Assembly: GCF_028416595.1 (NCBI RefSeq)
Contig: NZ_JAMQKC010000010.1
Coordinates: 22,593 to 86,592, forward strand
Direction: 5' to 3'
Length of the DNA stretch: 64,000 bases
DNA from: Aquibacillus salsiterrae
Lineage (GTDB): Bacteria; Bacillota; Bacilli; Bacillales; Amphibacillaceae
Below the pieces are notes generated by a model. That model worked only from the letters and a program-made list of their open reading frames with translations. It searched no databases and was not told where the DNA came from. Below, piece after piece: positions 16,553 through 25,376 of the stretch (the stretch's first letter is position 1; each line of letters opens with the position of its first letter). A program made the translations under genes and the position numbers.

Positions 16553-17560
16553 TCAATTCAACATTTGATTGCGTTCTTCCATTTGAGGTGGTTCTTCCAT
16601 CCAACCATTTTTAATCATTATTTTTGCACCTTTATGAGCATATTCAAAGATATCTTTCATGAAAATAGTCATTTTAGCTGGTAGATCATTTCGTAAACTA
16701 AAAGCAGTACCTAAAGAGCCACTTCCCATAGAAAAACTGCAAAAAAGACTTGTGCAATACATCATCATTTTGTCTGAAAATGGCGCTAATGTTGAACGGG
16801 TGGCATTACCACCTGCTGATTGAGGAGACTGTATATTGTTTTGAAGTAATGTTTCACTTAATTCCTTTACAATACTTTTAGCAAGTTCAGCACCATCATT
16901 AAAGTAGTTTTTAACCTCTGCTTCATTTGCACATTGGGCAAAACCTGTAATCATTTGAAGCCCAGCGACATTTGATTCAATTGAATGATGAAGTTGAGCA
17001 ACTTCCACCGTATTTAATGAACGTTTTTCGCTAAATGGATTAATGGCGAGTCCACCCAAGTAACTGTTATCTTTAACAAATTCAACTGACTGTGGCATTG
17101 AAACATGAGGAGATTTAACAAGCAACCCCTTTTCAAGCAAATATTGTGTGCACAGGTTGTAATACTTTTGTGTAATGGCAGTTAAATCTTTAAAAATCAG
17201 TACAATATCTTCTCGATAAGACATAGTTATATTTAATGAGTGAAGCCCCATACTAATTTCTTTTAGTAGACGAACAAACATGATGTCAAAACCATTATCA
17301 TATAACTTCGGCACCTCTTTGTTAACATCCTGTGCAGTAAATCCGACTGGTATTACAGCCCCTTCATTTTTTAAAGTTTCTGTAATTTTACCAACGTATG
17401 TGTCTATCTCCCCATATAAATTTGTCATAATCTCCTTGGCTTTTTCGTCATCGGCTTTCTCGATTAAGTATTCTAATATACGTAAAATCATTGTTTTTTC
17501 CTGATACGTAAGCCATAATACACCTAATTCTGATGAAGTAATTGCTGATTTTTCTGGCAT
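16553..17560 (-). CDS. DUF3231 family protein
   Basis: A 335-residue relative of the protein at 7101-7991, with the same two-half layout: ITSSELGVLWLTYQEKTMIL at the start, VIPVGFTAQDVNKEVPKLYD, a middle SEKRSLNTVEVAQLHHSIESN, then GLQMITGFAQCANEAEVKNYF and STLAPFSDKMMMYCTSLF. It lacks the long hydrophobic C-terminal helix of its relative and ends in a hydrophilic EEPPQMEERNQ tail. The ATG at 17560 follows AGGAGGAGAT. The function of the family is unknown. It stands alone, with a terminator downstream. Confidence 0.86.
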   Translation of the reverse strand: MPEKSAITSSELGVLWLTYQEKTMILRILEYLIEKADDEKAKEIMTNLYGEIDTYVGKITETLKNEGAVIPVGFTAQDVNKEVPKLYDNGFDIMFVRLLKEISMGLHSLNITMSYREDIVLIFKDLTAITQKYYNLCTQYLLEKGLLVKSPHVSMPQSVEFVKDNSYLGGLAINPFSEKRSLNTVEVAQLHHSIESNVAGLQMITGFAQCANEAEVKNYFNDGAELAKSIVKELSETLLQNNIQSPQSAGGNATRSTLAPFSDKMMMYCTSLFCSFSMGSGSLGTAFSLRNDLPAKMTIFMKDIFEYAHKGAKIMIKNGWMEEPPQMEERNQMLN

Positions 17561-17633
17561 ATAAATCTCCTCCTGAAATTGTCTCTTTTTAGATTTAGTA
17601 TAAGATGGTATCTTTATTCATAATTTGGGTCTA

Positions 17634-17709
17634 TGGTGTCAGGCACCAAAAAGACAAAAGAGGTGTTTTTCCGCGAATAGAGGACAGGTGTGGATTTAGT
17701 TTAGTAGTA
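17634..17709 (+). repeat. dispersed repeat, copy D
   Basis: TGGTGTCAGGCACCA followed by AAAAGACAAAAGAGGTGTTT, then a CGCGAATAGAGGACAGG block and GGATTTAGTTTAGTAGTAA. It aligns along its length with the copy at the end of the sucrose hydrolase gene (12518-12597). It lies between the DUF3231 promoter and a decayed gene. Confidence 0.85.
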
Positions 17710-17924
17710 ATCAAAAGAATCTTCAGTAATATGCATTTCGTCAATTTGAAAGAAGAAGCATGAAATGAAAAGTTGAAGATATGGGTATAACATGGTTACT
17801 GCAATTTTAAATGAAGCCTTGAAGAGATACATGAAAGTAAGGGCAATAATATTACTAAGTTAATGGAAGATGCCAATGGATGCAGGTTTAAAAAAATTTC
17901 AAGAGGCTAGGTAGAGATCTTATT

Positions 17925-18621
17925 ATGAAGGATTCTGCAAAAAAACAACAAAGAAGCCTTACTGTATTAATGGTTATAATACATAGTATTAATTGGAAAA
18001 GTGTAAATGTACCAAGAGAAATTAAAACGGGATGTTTAGAAAAGGATCTGAGAGTAAGTCTGAGAGATACAATGTTTAGAGAAGTCGTTTCAAATATTCT
18101 TATTCACCGTGAGTTTTCAAATCCTTTTCCAGCAAAGCTTGTGATTGAGAATGAAAGGGTTTTTGTTGAGAATAGTAATAAACCACATGGTAATGGAACT
18201 ATTGATCCTGGCAATTTCTCACCATTTCCTAAAAATCCTACTATTGCAAAGTTCTTTAAGGAAATAGGTCGTGTAGATGAACTTGGTTCAGGTGTTAGAA
18301 ATACTTTTAAATATAATAAAATTTACTCAGGAGCAGAGCCTACTTTTATTGAGAGCGATGTGTTTAGAACCATTATTCCATTAAAGCCTAAGCATAGTAG
18401 TGGCCAAGCTAGTGACCAAGCTGAACGAACTAACGAAATATTAGAGTTCTGCAAAATTCCTAAAAGCCGAAGTGAGATACAGGACTTTCTAGAAATTAAG
18501 AGTAAGCGATACTCTTAAGAACGAAAATATTGAACCCTTTAATTAAAGGTGGATTATTAAAATTAACTATACCTGATAAACCAACAAGTCCTAAGCAAAA
18601 ATACTATACAGATAATAGATA
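17925..18621 (+). pseudogene. AlbA_2/HATPase_c_4-type ATP-binding protein, C-terminal remnant
   Basis: The frame reads VNVPREIKTGCLEKDLRVSL, then MFREVVSNILIHREFSNPFP, VFVENSNKPHGNGTIDPGNF and GRVDELGSGVRNTFKY, the GHKL-like C-terminal half of the putative transcriptional regulators (RecG-like or AAA_4) common in bacteria. The N-terminal DNA-binding half is absent. A shift near 18515-18530 breaks the last winged-helix part, whose continuation (PLIKGGLLKLTIPDKPTSPK) is readable in another frame to a stop near 18621. Clearly non-functional. Confidence 0.75.
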
Positions 18622-18625
18622 AACG

Positions 18626-18650
18626 TGGTGTCAGGCACCAAAAAAAGCAA
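18626..18650 (+). repeat. dispersed repeat core, copy E
   Basis: TGGTGTCAGGCACCA at 18626-18640 followed by AAAAAAGCAAG. It has the same core as copies at 12520, 13534, 16021 and 17634 but lacks the longer downstream block. Confidence 0.7.
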
Positions 18651-18847
18651 GATGAGGGGCAAAGTGGAGCATTGGGAGTACAGGACATCAGTCTGTAAAT
18701 ATGGGCATACTTAAACATTCTCTAACGGGACTACCGTCAACTATTAGACGTCATTTATAATTTTATCATTACCTATCATAGGTGTTATTTTGCGCTTAAG
18801 AAAAAAAGACAGAAAATAAACAACATTTCCTGTCTCAACCATCACAT

Positions 18848-19279
18848 TTATTGTTTATTTAATGATCTTTTGTATAGGTATTGTTTCCAATGAAATCTCA
18901 TATAGCATCCAACACAAAAACCTAAAATTGCAATAAATGCAGATGCAGCAACCATAATGGTGAAGACGTAGCCTAAAAGGGTCCAATTCATTAGAAAACT
19001 TAGTAATCCCCCAGCGAGACAAATTACCGCAATTTTCTGATTGAATTGCTGCTGATCCCACTCTTCAGGAATATATTGTGCTGGGTTCTTTCTGAAAAAC
19101 AGCTTAGCTAAACGCATTACAGGATTAAATCCAAAAAATAAACCCATTAAACCTGCTAATAAAGGAATAGCAAGGATCCATTCTTGCTTAGTTATCCAGG
19201 TAAACAAGACAGACACCACAATAAACCACTGATTCGTTCGCACAAGCGGAAGAGGAACTGAACGTACTTGACTTTCCAT
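18848..19279 (-). CDS. DUF4395 family membrane protein
   Basis: A 143-residue membrane protein. Family features are VRTNQWFIVVSVLFTWIT, LIPLLAGLMG-like LLAGLMGLFFGFNPVMRLAK, a central polar loop IPEEWDQQQFNQKIAVICLA, and the Cys-containing end AILGFCVGCYMRFHWKQY. Four hydrophobic helices are visible. I place the start at ATG 19279, preceded by AAGGTAGG; TTG 19288 is also possible and would add three residues. The function of DUF4395 is unknown. It is a single gene divergent from the GH2 glycosidase. Confidence 0.85.
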   Translation of the reverse strand: MESQVRSVPLPLVRTNQWFIVVSVLFTWITKQEWILAIPLLAGLMGLFFGFNPVMRLAKLFFRKNPAQYIPEEWDQQQFNQKIAVICLAGGLLSFLMNWTLLGYVFTIMVAASAFIAILGFCVGCYMRFHWKQYLYKRSLNKQ

Positions 19280-19377
19280 CAAATCCAACCTACCTTGTTT
19301 TAAGTATTTAGTTTTAATTTTATTTTATTTATTAAGAAAAATCTATTGGAAAAATTTTACTTCCGGGGGGAACAACG

Positions 19378-21138
19378 ATGGCAAATTTGAAAACAGAGTA
19401 TCCGCGGCCGCAGCTTGTCCGCGATCAATGGAAAAATTTAAATGGCGAATGGAATTTCTCGTTCGATGATGATCAGGTTGGTTGGTCGGAAAAGTGGTAT
19501 CAAACGTTTCCTGAACAACGACAAACAATCAACGTCCCATTTGCCTATCAAGCAGCTAACAGTGGAATAGGTGATCCGAGTTTTCATGATGTTGTTTGGT
19601 ATCACCGTACATTTTCAGTGCCTGCTGATTGGGAGGGTAAAGAGATTATTCTCCATTTTGGTGCTGTTGATTATCGTGCATGGGTGTACGTCAACGGGGA
19701 ACTAATTACGTTTCATGAAGGTGGGCATACGCCATTTTCAGCAAACATTACTTCGGTCATAACTGGGGGAAATAGTGCTAATCAGCTTGTTGTTCGTGTG
19801 GAGGATCCTTCAGAGGACGTAACGATTCCGCGTGGGAAGCAGTATTGGCATGAGCAGTCGGCCTCAATTTTTTACACACGGACAACTGGCATCTGGCAAA
19901 CGGTTTGGCTAGAAGCGATTGAACAAACGCATTTGGCGAAAATTCGCTGGACGCCAGACATTGATCAAGGTGATATTCAATTAGAAGCCGATATTGCTGG
20001 GAAAGTTGGACCGGATACGCTACTTGAAGTAGATATTTCATTTCAAGGGCAAAAAATTGTAGCAGAAACGATAACTGTTTTTGAACACTATCTAAAAAGA
20101 AGCATCAACATTCGCAATCGCTTCACCGACCGTAGCAACATTCACGGTCCGGGCTGGTACTGGTCACCAGAGCATCCTAATTTGTTTGATGTTAGCTTGA
20201 GGTTGATTCGTGCTGGTAAAGTGAAGGATGAGGTAGGTAGTTATTTTGGGATGCGGAAAGTTTCGATTGATAACGGGAAATGGATGCTAAACAACAAGCC
20301 GTACTATCAAAAACTAGTGCTTGATCAAGGTTATTTTCCAGGCGGGTTATTGACTGCGCCATCCGATAATGCTTTGAAACAAGACATTGATCTGGCTAAA
20401 CAAATGGGCTTTAACGGCGCACGCAAACATCAAAAGGTCGAGGATCCTCGTTACTTGTATTGGGCTGATAAGCTTGGCTTTCTTGTTTGGGGTGAGATGG
20501 CGAATTGCTCGGAATATAGTGAATCGGCCGTTCAGCGCATCAGCAATGAGTGGGCAGATGTTATCAAGCGTGACTATAGTCATCCTTCGATTGTTGCATG
20601 GGTGCCGCTTAATGAAAGCTGGGGAATCTCTCGTGTTGCCCATGAAAAACAACAGCAAGATCATTCGTTGGCGATGTACTATTTAACGAAGTCATTAGAC
20701 CAAACGCGACCAGCGTTATCAAACGAGGGCTGGGAGCACACCATTTCCGACATTTGCGGTATTCACAATTATTCCACAGCCGAAGCGATGGAAAAAGCCT
20801 ATCAAACGACCGAATCAGCTATTCATGCACAACCGGCCAATCGAGCCATTTATGCAGATGGCTTCCATTACCGAGGTGAGCCAATCATGATTACCGAATA
20901 TGGCGGTATCGCCTATGAAGTTGGTGACAAAGGTTGGGGCTATAGCGCCGTCCAATCAAGCGATGACTTAGTCGAGGCCTACCGCGCCGTTACAACAGCC
21001 TTATTGAAATCACCAGTCGTCCAAGGATTCTGCTATACCCAGTTAACAGACGTTGAACAAGAAATCAATGGCTTGCTAACCTATGATAGACAACCAAAAT
21101 GTGACTTAGACAAAATTAAGCAAATCAACAATCTTTAA
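19378..21138 (+). CDS. glycoside hydrolase family 2 protein (beta-galactosidase/beta-glucuronidase type)
   Basis: A 586-residue cytoplasmic GH2 enzyme with no signal peptide. The N-terminal sugar-binding domain shows LVRDQWKNLNGEWNFSFDDD and VPFAYQ...GIGDPSFHDVVWYHRTF; an Ig-like domain follows. The TIM barrel holds the acid/base glutamate in VAWVPLNESWG and the nucleophile in MITEYGGIAYE. The length is that of beta-glucuronidase-like and short beta-galactosidase-like members rather than LacZ. The RBS is GGGGGGAAC before the ATG. It stands alone between DUF4395 and a terminator. It could act on galactosides released from pectin side chains, but substrate choice is inference. Confidence 0.88.
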   Translation: MANLKTEYPRPQLVRDQWKNLNGEWNFSFDDDQVGWSEKWYQTFPEQRQTINVPFAYQAANSGIGDPSFHDVVWYHRTFSVPADWEGKEIILHFGAVDYRAWVYVNGELITFHEGGHTPFSANITSVITGGNSANQLVVRVEDPSEDVTIPRGKQYWHEQSASIFYTRTTGIWQTVWLEAIEQTHLAKIRWTPDIDQGDIQLEADIAGKVGPDTLLEVDISFQGQKIVAETITVFEHYLKRSINIRNRFTDRSNIHGPGWYWSPEHPNLFDVSLRLIRAGKVKDEVGSYFGMRKVSIDNGKWMLNNKPYYQKLVLDQGYFPGGLLTAPSDNALKQDIDLAKQMGFNGARKHQKVEDPRYLYWADKLGFLVWGEMANCSEYSESAVQRISNEWADVIKRDYSHPSIVAWVPLNESWGISRVAHEKQQQDHSLAMYYLTKSLDQTRPALSNEGWEHTISDICGIHNYSTAEAMEKAYQTTESAIHAQPANRAIYADGFHYRGEPIMITEYGGIAYEVGDKGWGYSAVQSSDDLVEAYRAVTTALLKSPVVQGFCYTQLTDVEQEINGLLTYDRQPKCDLDKIKQINNL

Positions 21139-21174
21139 TAAGGGGCATACCCAATTTCATCAAAATAACGGACA

Positions 21175-21222
21175 GCTACCTACAGGGGAATTTTTCCTGT
21201 AGGTAGTTCTTTTTTTATGAAT
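21175..21222 (+). terminator. rho-independent terminator after the GH2 gene
   Basis: An 11-base stem, CTACCTACAGG / CCTGTAGGTAG, around a GGAATTTTT loop, followed by TTCTTTTTTTATG. Strong. Confidence 0.9.
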
Positions 21223-21455
21223 TAAATGAAATGGTTTCAGAATACGATCAAATGATTAAAGAATTAGTAAAATGATGAGATATTTGTCTGAACAAGAGGC
21301 CATAGCGATTAATTATTTCTTAATCGATTGATCCTCTCCAAGGGAGCGAAGGGGATAGATAAAAGACCATGATGTTAGTGTTTATCTTGTAAATACGGGG
21401 TGGTCTGGTGGTTCGTATAAGGTTCTCAGTTTGTTTGCTAACATAAATAAAGCAA

Positions 21456-21480
21456 AAAGAGGAGGTTTATCCTCCTCTTT
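21456..21480 (-). terminator. terminator of the DUF5667 gene
   Basis: Stem AAAGAGGAGG / CCTCCTCTTT with a TTTAT loop, followed on the minus strand by TTTGCTTTATTT. It lies 13 bases past the stop codon. Confidence 0.85.
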
Positions 21481-21493
21481 CCAATTATTCCTC

Positions 21494-22882
21494 TTATTCC
21501 TCGTCACTTTCTTCTTCACTATCTTCGCTTTCATCATCTTCATCGTCACTGTCCGTTTTCTCAACTTTATCGTCGTCACGATTGTTCTGCTTTTCTTTGA
21601 TAGAATTGTCTGCCTTTACAGCTTTCACTTGTTCTTTATCTGCTTTTTCTTGCTCTTTCTCATCTTCTTCAGCTTTATTTTGTTCTATTTCAGTCATTTT
21701 CTTAGCTTTGTTTTGTTCTTCTTCTGCTCGTTCTTCGGCTTCTTCTTCTTCCTTTTCAGCCAGTTTTTCAGCATTCTCTTGTTCTTCTTCAGCTTGTTCG
21801 GCGTCTTCTTGTTCTATTTCAGCCTGTTCTTCAGCATCCTCTTGTTCTTCTTTAGCTTGTTCGGCTTCTTCTCGCTCTTTTTCAACTCGTTTTTCGGCTT
21901 CCTCTTGTTCTTTTTTAGCTTGCTTTAGTACCTTTTTACTCTTGTCTTCACCATTGACAGCCTTAGTACCATCGTTTGCCGTTTCGCTTGCTTCTTCATC
22001 AATTTCTTCAAGCTTCTCGTTTTGTTTTACTACTAGCTCTTCATTAAGTTCAGCAAGTTCATCTTCGTATTCTTCTTGATCAATAGCACCGGATGTTAAC
22101 TTCTGTTCTAACTCAACACGTTTTTCATCTGAAAGGTCAATTTCTTCCATGTTAGCTAGTTTCTTTTTCATTTTCTTCTCTAGTTTTTCTTGTGCCTTAA
22201 CAATGTTCTTTTTTAGTGCCTCTTTGGCCTGGGGATTTTCAACTTTATCGAGAGCGGCTGTAATAGATAAAATGTTAGCAGAGAATTTTGCTTCAAGTGC
22301 AGCACGAACTGGATCTACTTCAACGTCAGTAGCATCTACCTGACTATCATCATCACCTTCTGTTGCAGGTGACTCTTCTGTTGATTCTGTTTTTTCATAT
22401 GTTGCTAGTGCTTGTTCTTGTTGCTCAATTGCCTTTTTGAGAATTTCTTCTGCTCGTTTTGCGTCACCACTAGCTATTAAAGCTTCTGCTTCTTTAATGC
22501 GTTCTTCTACAAATGAAGCTAACAATTCGGCCTCTTTTACATCATCAAAAGTTAAAGCGAGTTGTAAATTTTCACGAAGAGATTTTAAAAAGTAGAAGAA
22601 ATCACCAGGAAGTAGAGATGGCTCTTCTTGAGATTCGTTTGAAATAACATCGCCAGTTTCAGCTGTTTGCCCGTCTACTATAGTTGAATCTGCCGTTAAG
22701 TCTAGCGAATTAGTTGTTCCTGTTGTATTTTCCACCACTGTCTGTCCTACTTGAACTTGAGTGTTAGTTGGCGGGACATCTTCATTTGCGTAGACTTGGC
22801 CAGTTCCTAAAGTAAAAGCAAACGCAGTTGCTATAAAACTTGTAGAAAGTACATTTCGAATAGTTTTGTCAAATTTAAACAT
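21494..22882 (-). CDS. secreted DUF5667-domain protein with long charged coiled coil
   Basis: A 462-residue exported protein. The signal peptide ends near TGQVYANE (residue 33). A DUF5667 domain follows with LLPGDFFYFLKSLRENLQLA, LTFDDVKEAELLASFVEERI and EEILKKAIEQQEQALATYEK. From about residue 220 it becomes an extremely Glu/Lys/Ala-rich helix of imperfect EEQAEKEQEEAE-type heptads, ending in an acidic SDDEDDESEDSEEESDEE tail. There is no sortase or membrane anchor, so it may be released or held by charge. It is preceded by a c-di-GMP-I riboswitch, which suggests a role in matrix, attachment or motility-to-sessile transition. RBS GGAGGG. Function of the family is unknown. Confidence 0.85.
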   Translation of the reverse strand: MFKFDKTIRNVLSTSFIATAFAFTLGTGQVYANEDVPPTNTQVQVGQTVVENTTGTTNSLDLTADSTIVDGQTAETGDVISNESQEEPSLLPGDFFYFLKSLRENLQLALTFDDVKEAELLASFVEERIKEAEALIASGDAKRAEEILKKAIEQQEQALATYEKTESTEESPATEGDDDSQVDATDVEVDPVRAALEAKFSANILSITAALDKVENPQAKEALKKNIVKAQEKLEKKMKKKLANMEEIDLSDEKRVELEQKLTSGAIDQEEYEDELAELNEELVVKQNEKLEEIDEEASETANDGTKAVNGEDKSKKVLKQAKKEQEEAEKRVEKEREEAEQAKEEQEDAEEQAEIEQEDAEQAEEEQENAEKLAEKEEEEAEERAEEEQNKAKKMTEIEQNKAEEDEKEQEKADKEQVKAVKADNSIKEKQNNRDDDKVEKTDSDDEDDESEDSEEESDEE

Positions 22883-22952
22883 AAAAAAATCCCTCCAAAA
22901 TTTTTTTTAGAATTGGAAGAACCTTGAATAAAGACTAAGTTCGTCGTCATTC

Positions 22953-23042
22953 TGCATTCTTCAGCGGTTCAGCCACCATAGTTAAAAACCATAGGCCTGT
23001 AACTTTGCGTCTCTACTTTTCAGTAGATTTGCCTTTTTCAAA
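22953..23042 (-). ncRNA. cyclic di-GMP-I (GEMM-I) riboswitch
   Basis: Read on the minus strand, the leader shows AAAAAGGCAAATC, the GNRA-capped stem CTACTGAAAAGTAG, then GACGCAAAG, ACAGGCCTA and, after a hairpin, TATGGTGGCTGAACCGCTGAA. These are the conserved blocks of the c-di-GMP-I aptamer in order, including the A-rich strand, the tetraloop and its GGCTGAACC receptor side. It lies about 75 bases upstream of the DUF5667 start. No clear terminator is visible between aptamer and start codon, so translational control or a weak attenuator (GAAGAA pairing with TTCTTC) is possible. Confidence 0.88.
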
Positions 23043-23218
23043 TGAGGTACGATTATTATTCGCTCGACATTTATACAATAAATATACTACATAAACCCAG
23101 AAGAGGGAATATTTATTATTCTAAATTAGATTTCACGCATGAAAAATATGTCTATCATGGTAGGTTCCAAGGAAGGGACAGGGGGACAGGAACCTTGTCC
23201 CTCTTGATTTGTCCCGCA

Positions 23219-25303
23219 TTAACGTGCAGATACCCCCACGTCGGGGACTTTAAGAGAAATGAGAGGTGTAGGTGGGGGAAAACCGGCTCGTAAAAGCCCG
23301 ATTGGTTCAACTAAATAATCGGTAGGGATGAAGAAACCCCCCACTGAATTGAAGTTTCATTTTATAAGGTAAGAAAGTATAGAGCGACCGAGCATAGGTC
23401 ATATCTTATAGCGGGTGGGAACCCCGTCAGGTAAGAACTAGCCACTCACCTGTAGCGAACCTTGGAGGATAGGAGGTAACTTCTATCTTTAAGCGTAGGT
23501 AGCGAGCCAGTGGGCGGAAAGCCAAGTGGTTGAAGGGACTGAGCCCCGTAATCTTATAAAATGGGAAAGCTGATGATGTTATACTCTCAGAAAGCAACAC
23601 CTATCCATCGTAAAATGGCCAGATGGAGTAGGTTCCCCCGGGGTCTGAGACCTTGGCACGCTGGACATGGTTAAGATATGGCAACTTGGGAGGTCCTATT
23701 CAGTCTTTCTAAACAGGAAAGTATGGCAAACAAGTGATAATAAAGCGAGAATGCCAAATGCTGAATAGGAAGTCGGAGGACTCACATAGTACTGATGATT
23801 ACAGGTAACACTGGAGGAGGAAAGGTGATGTCCCCCAATCTTTGCTCTTATTGGGGACACATAACTGCACACAGAGGTAGGAAGATTATGAACACAAAAC
23901 TAATAAGAATAGCTGAATTAGCCAAAACAAATGAAAAGATGAAATTCACATCGTTAGCCCATCTATTAAACGAGGAGGCATTAAAACAATGCCACTATGA
24001 ATTGATGGGAAACAAAGCAACTGGAATAGACGGGGTGACTAAAGCGGAATATGGCGAGAACTTAGACGAGAATATTAAGAAATTAGTTAATCGACTAAAG
24101 AAGAAAAGCTATCGTCCGCTCCCAGTTAGACGAACCTATATCGATAAGCCAGGCTCCAATAAGAAGAGACCTTTGGGGATTCCAGCATACGAAGACAAAA
24201 TTGTCCAACGTGGAATTGCGAAAATCCTCAATGCCATTTATGAAAATGACTTTCTAGATTCTTCTTTCGGGTTTCGCCCAAATAGAAACTGTCACGATGC
24301 ACTGAAAGTGCTTAATGTATATATTGAAAAGCGCTACACCAACTATATCGTAGACGCTGATATTAGAAGTTTCTTTGACAAAGTTGACCATAAATGGTTA
24401 ATGGTATTTCTTGAACACCGTATTGCCGACCCCAGACTTCTGAGGCTAATCGCAAGATTTCTGAAAGCGGGCTATATGGAAGAGGGGAAATGGCTATACA
24501 CAGATAAGGGAACGCCTCAAGGTGGGATAATTTCACCAATCCTTGCGAATGTCTACCTGCACTATGTACTCGACCTATGGTTTGAAAAAGTCATTAGAAA
24601 ACAGTGTCAAGGTCAAGCATACATAGTAAGGTATGCGGATGATTTTGTTTGCTGTTTCTCCTATAAAAAAGATGCCGATCGATTTTATCAACTGCTTGAG
24701 AACCGATTTAATAAGTTCAATCTCGAGGTGGCAGAAGAAAAGACGAAGGTTATTGCCTTTGGACGCTTTGCTAAAGAAAACTGTAAACGCAAGGGAATAA
24801 AGAAACCGAAAACCTTTGATTTTCTGGGTTTCACCCATTATTGCAGCGAGAGTAAGGATGGCAGCTTTCGGGTGAAACGTAAAACAAGTAGGAAAAAGAT
24901 GCAGGCAAAATTAAACAAGAGTAAGGAGTGGCTTAAAGCCAATCGAACGAAAGGAACATCGTTCATTATGGAGCGAATGACAAGGTCACTAACTGGGTAT
25001 TACAATTACTACTGTATTACAGATAATGTGCAGGCAGTCAACAACTACCGATATGAATTAAGTAAATTGTTATTTAAGTGGCTGAACCGAAGAAGTCAGA
25101 AAAGGTCGTTTACATGGAAGAAATTCAATTTATTCCTTAAACGATTTCCTTTACCTAGACCAAGAACTAAGGTGAACATCTATGAACTTCGAAGCCATAT
25201 AAGCTATATTCAGTGAAGGAAGAATGGGAGGAGCCGTGTGCGATAGTACCGCACGCACGGTTCTGCGAGGGGGCTATGGATGTGAATCCTAGCCCTACTC
25301 TAC
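23219..25303 (+). mobile_element. group II intron with reverse transcriptase
   Basis: A structured ribozyme of about 2.1 kb. The 5' end is near GTGCAGATACC (consensus GTGYG, so one mismatch); ends are estimated. Domain V at 25231-25265 is recognisable as GAGCCGTGTGCGATAGTACC followed by the GCACG-CACGGTTC return strand, with the AGC catalytic triad. Domain VI follows as GGGCTATGGATGTGAATCC/TAGCCC with the branch-point A, and the intron likely ends TACTCTAC at about 25303. The 5' flank carries a GGACAGG...CCTTGTCCC hairpin, in keeping with insertion beside stem-loops. Not inside any recognisable coding gene. Confidence 0.85.
23888..25216 (+). CDS. ltrA: group II intron reverse transcriptase/maturase
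   Basis: A 442-residue intron-encoded protein. Reverse transcriptase blocks are in order: KATGIDGVTKAEYG, RPLGIPAYEDKIVQRGI, FGFRPNRNCHDALK, YIVDADIRSFFDKVDH, GTPQGGIISPILANVYLHYV, VRYADDFVCCF (catalytic YADD) and FDFLGFTHY. A maturase (X) domain follows with MERMTRSLTGYYNYYCI and WLNRRSQKRSFTWKKF. No HNH endonuclease domain is visible, so target-primed reverse transcription would rely on another primer. I place the start at ATG 23888, preceded by AGGTAGGAAG; an in-frame upstream extension to 23795 looks like intron structure. The protein appears intact, so the intron may be mobile. Confidence 0.9.
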   Translation: MNTKLIRIAELAKTNEKMKFTSLAHLLNEEALKQCHYELMGNKATGIDGVTKAEYGENLDENIKKLVNRLKKKSYRPLPVRRTYIDKPGSNKKRPLGIPAYEDKIVQRGIAKILNAIYENDFLDSSFGFRPNRNCHDALKVLNVYIEKRYTNYIVDADIRSFFDKVDHKWLMVFLEHRIADPRLLRLIARFLKAGYMEEGKWLYTDKGTPQGGIISPILANVYLHYVLDLWFEKVIRKQCQGQAYIVRYADDFVCCFSYKKDADRFYQLLENRFNKFNLEVAEEKTKVIAFGRFAKENCKRKGIKKPKTFDFLGFTHYCSESKDGSFRVKRKTSRKKMQAKLNKSKEWLKANRTKGTSFIMERMTRSLTGYYNYYCITDNVQAVNNYRYELSKLLFKWLNRRSQKRSFTWKKFNLFLKRFPLPRPRTKVNIYELRSHISYIQ

Positions 25304-25376
25304 AAAAAAAAATCCAAGAATGGATAATATTCAGCGACAGCCACGTCAAGCTTCAGCGCCCTGCGCTTTTCTTATT
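25304..25376. repeat. short dispersed Bacillaceae-type repeat fragment
   Basis: CAAGCTTCAGCGCCCTGCG and CTTTTCTTATTC resemble the longer copy at 32160-32350 (CTAGCTTCAGTGCCTAG to CTTGCGCTTTTG). It lies between the intron end and the bioB remnant. Confidence 0.5.

Noticed and set aside
21431..22343. Plus-strand Phe/Ser-rich reading frames opposite the DUF5667 gene
   Set aside because: They are antisense reflections of the Glu/Lys-rich coiled coil (CTT/TTC codons) with no ribosome site or family pattern.
23042..23293. Plus-strand 83-codon frame
   Set aside because: It spans the riboswitch promoter region, a dispersed palindrome and the 5' end of the group II intron; no ribosome site.
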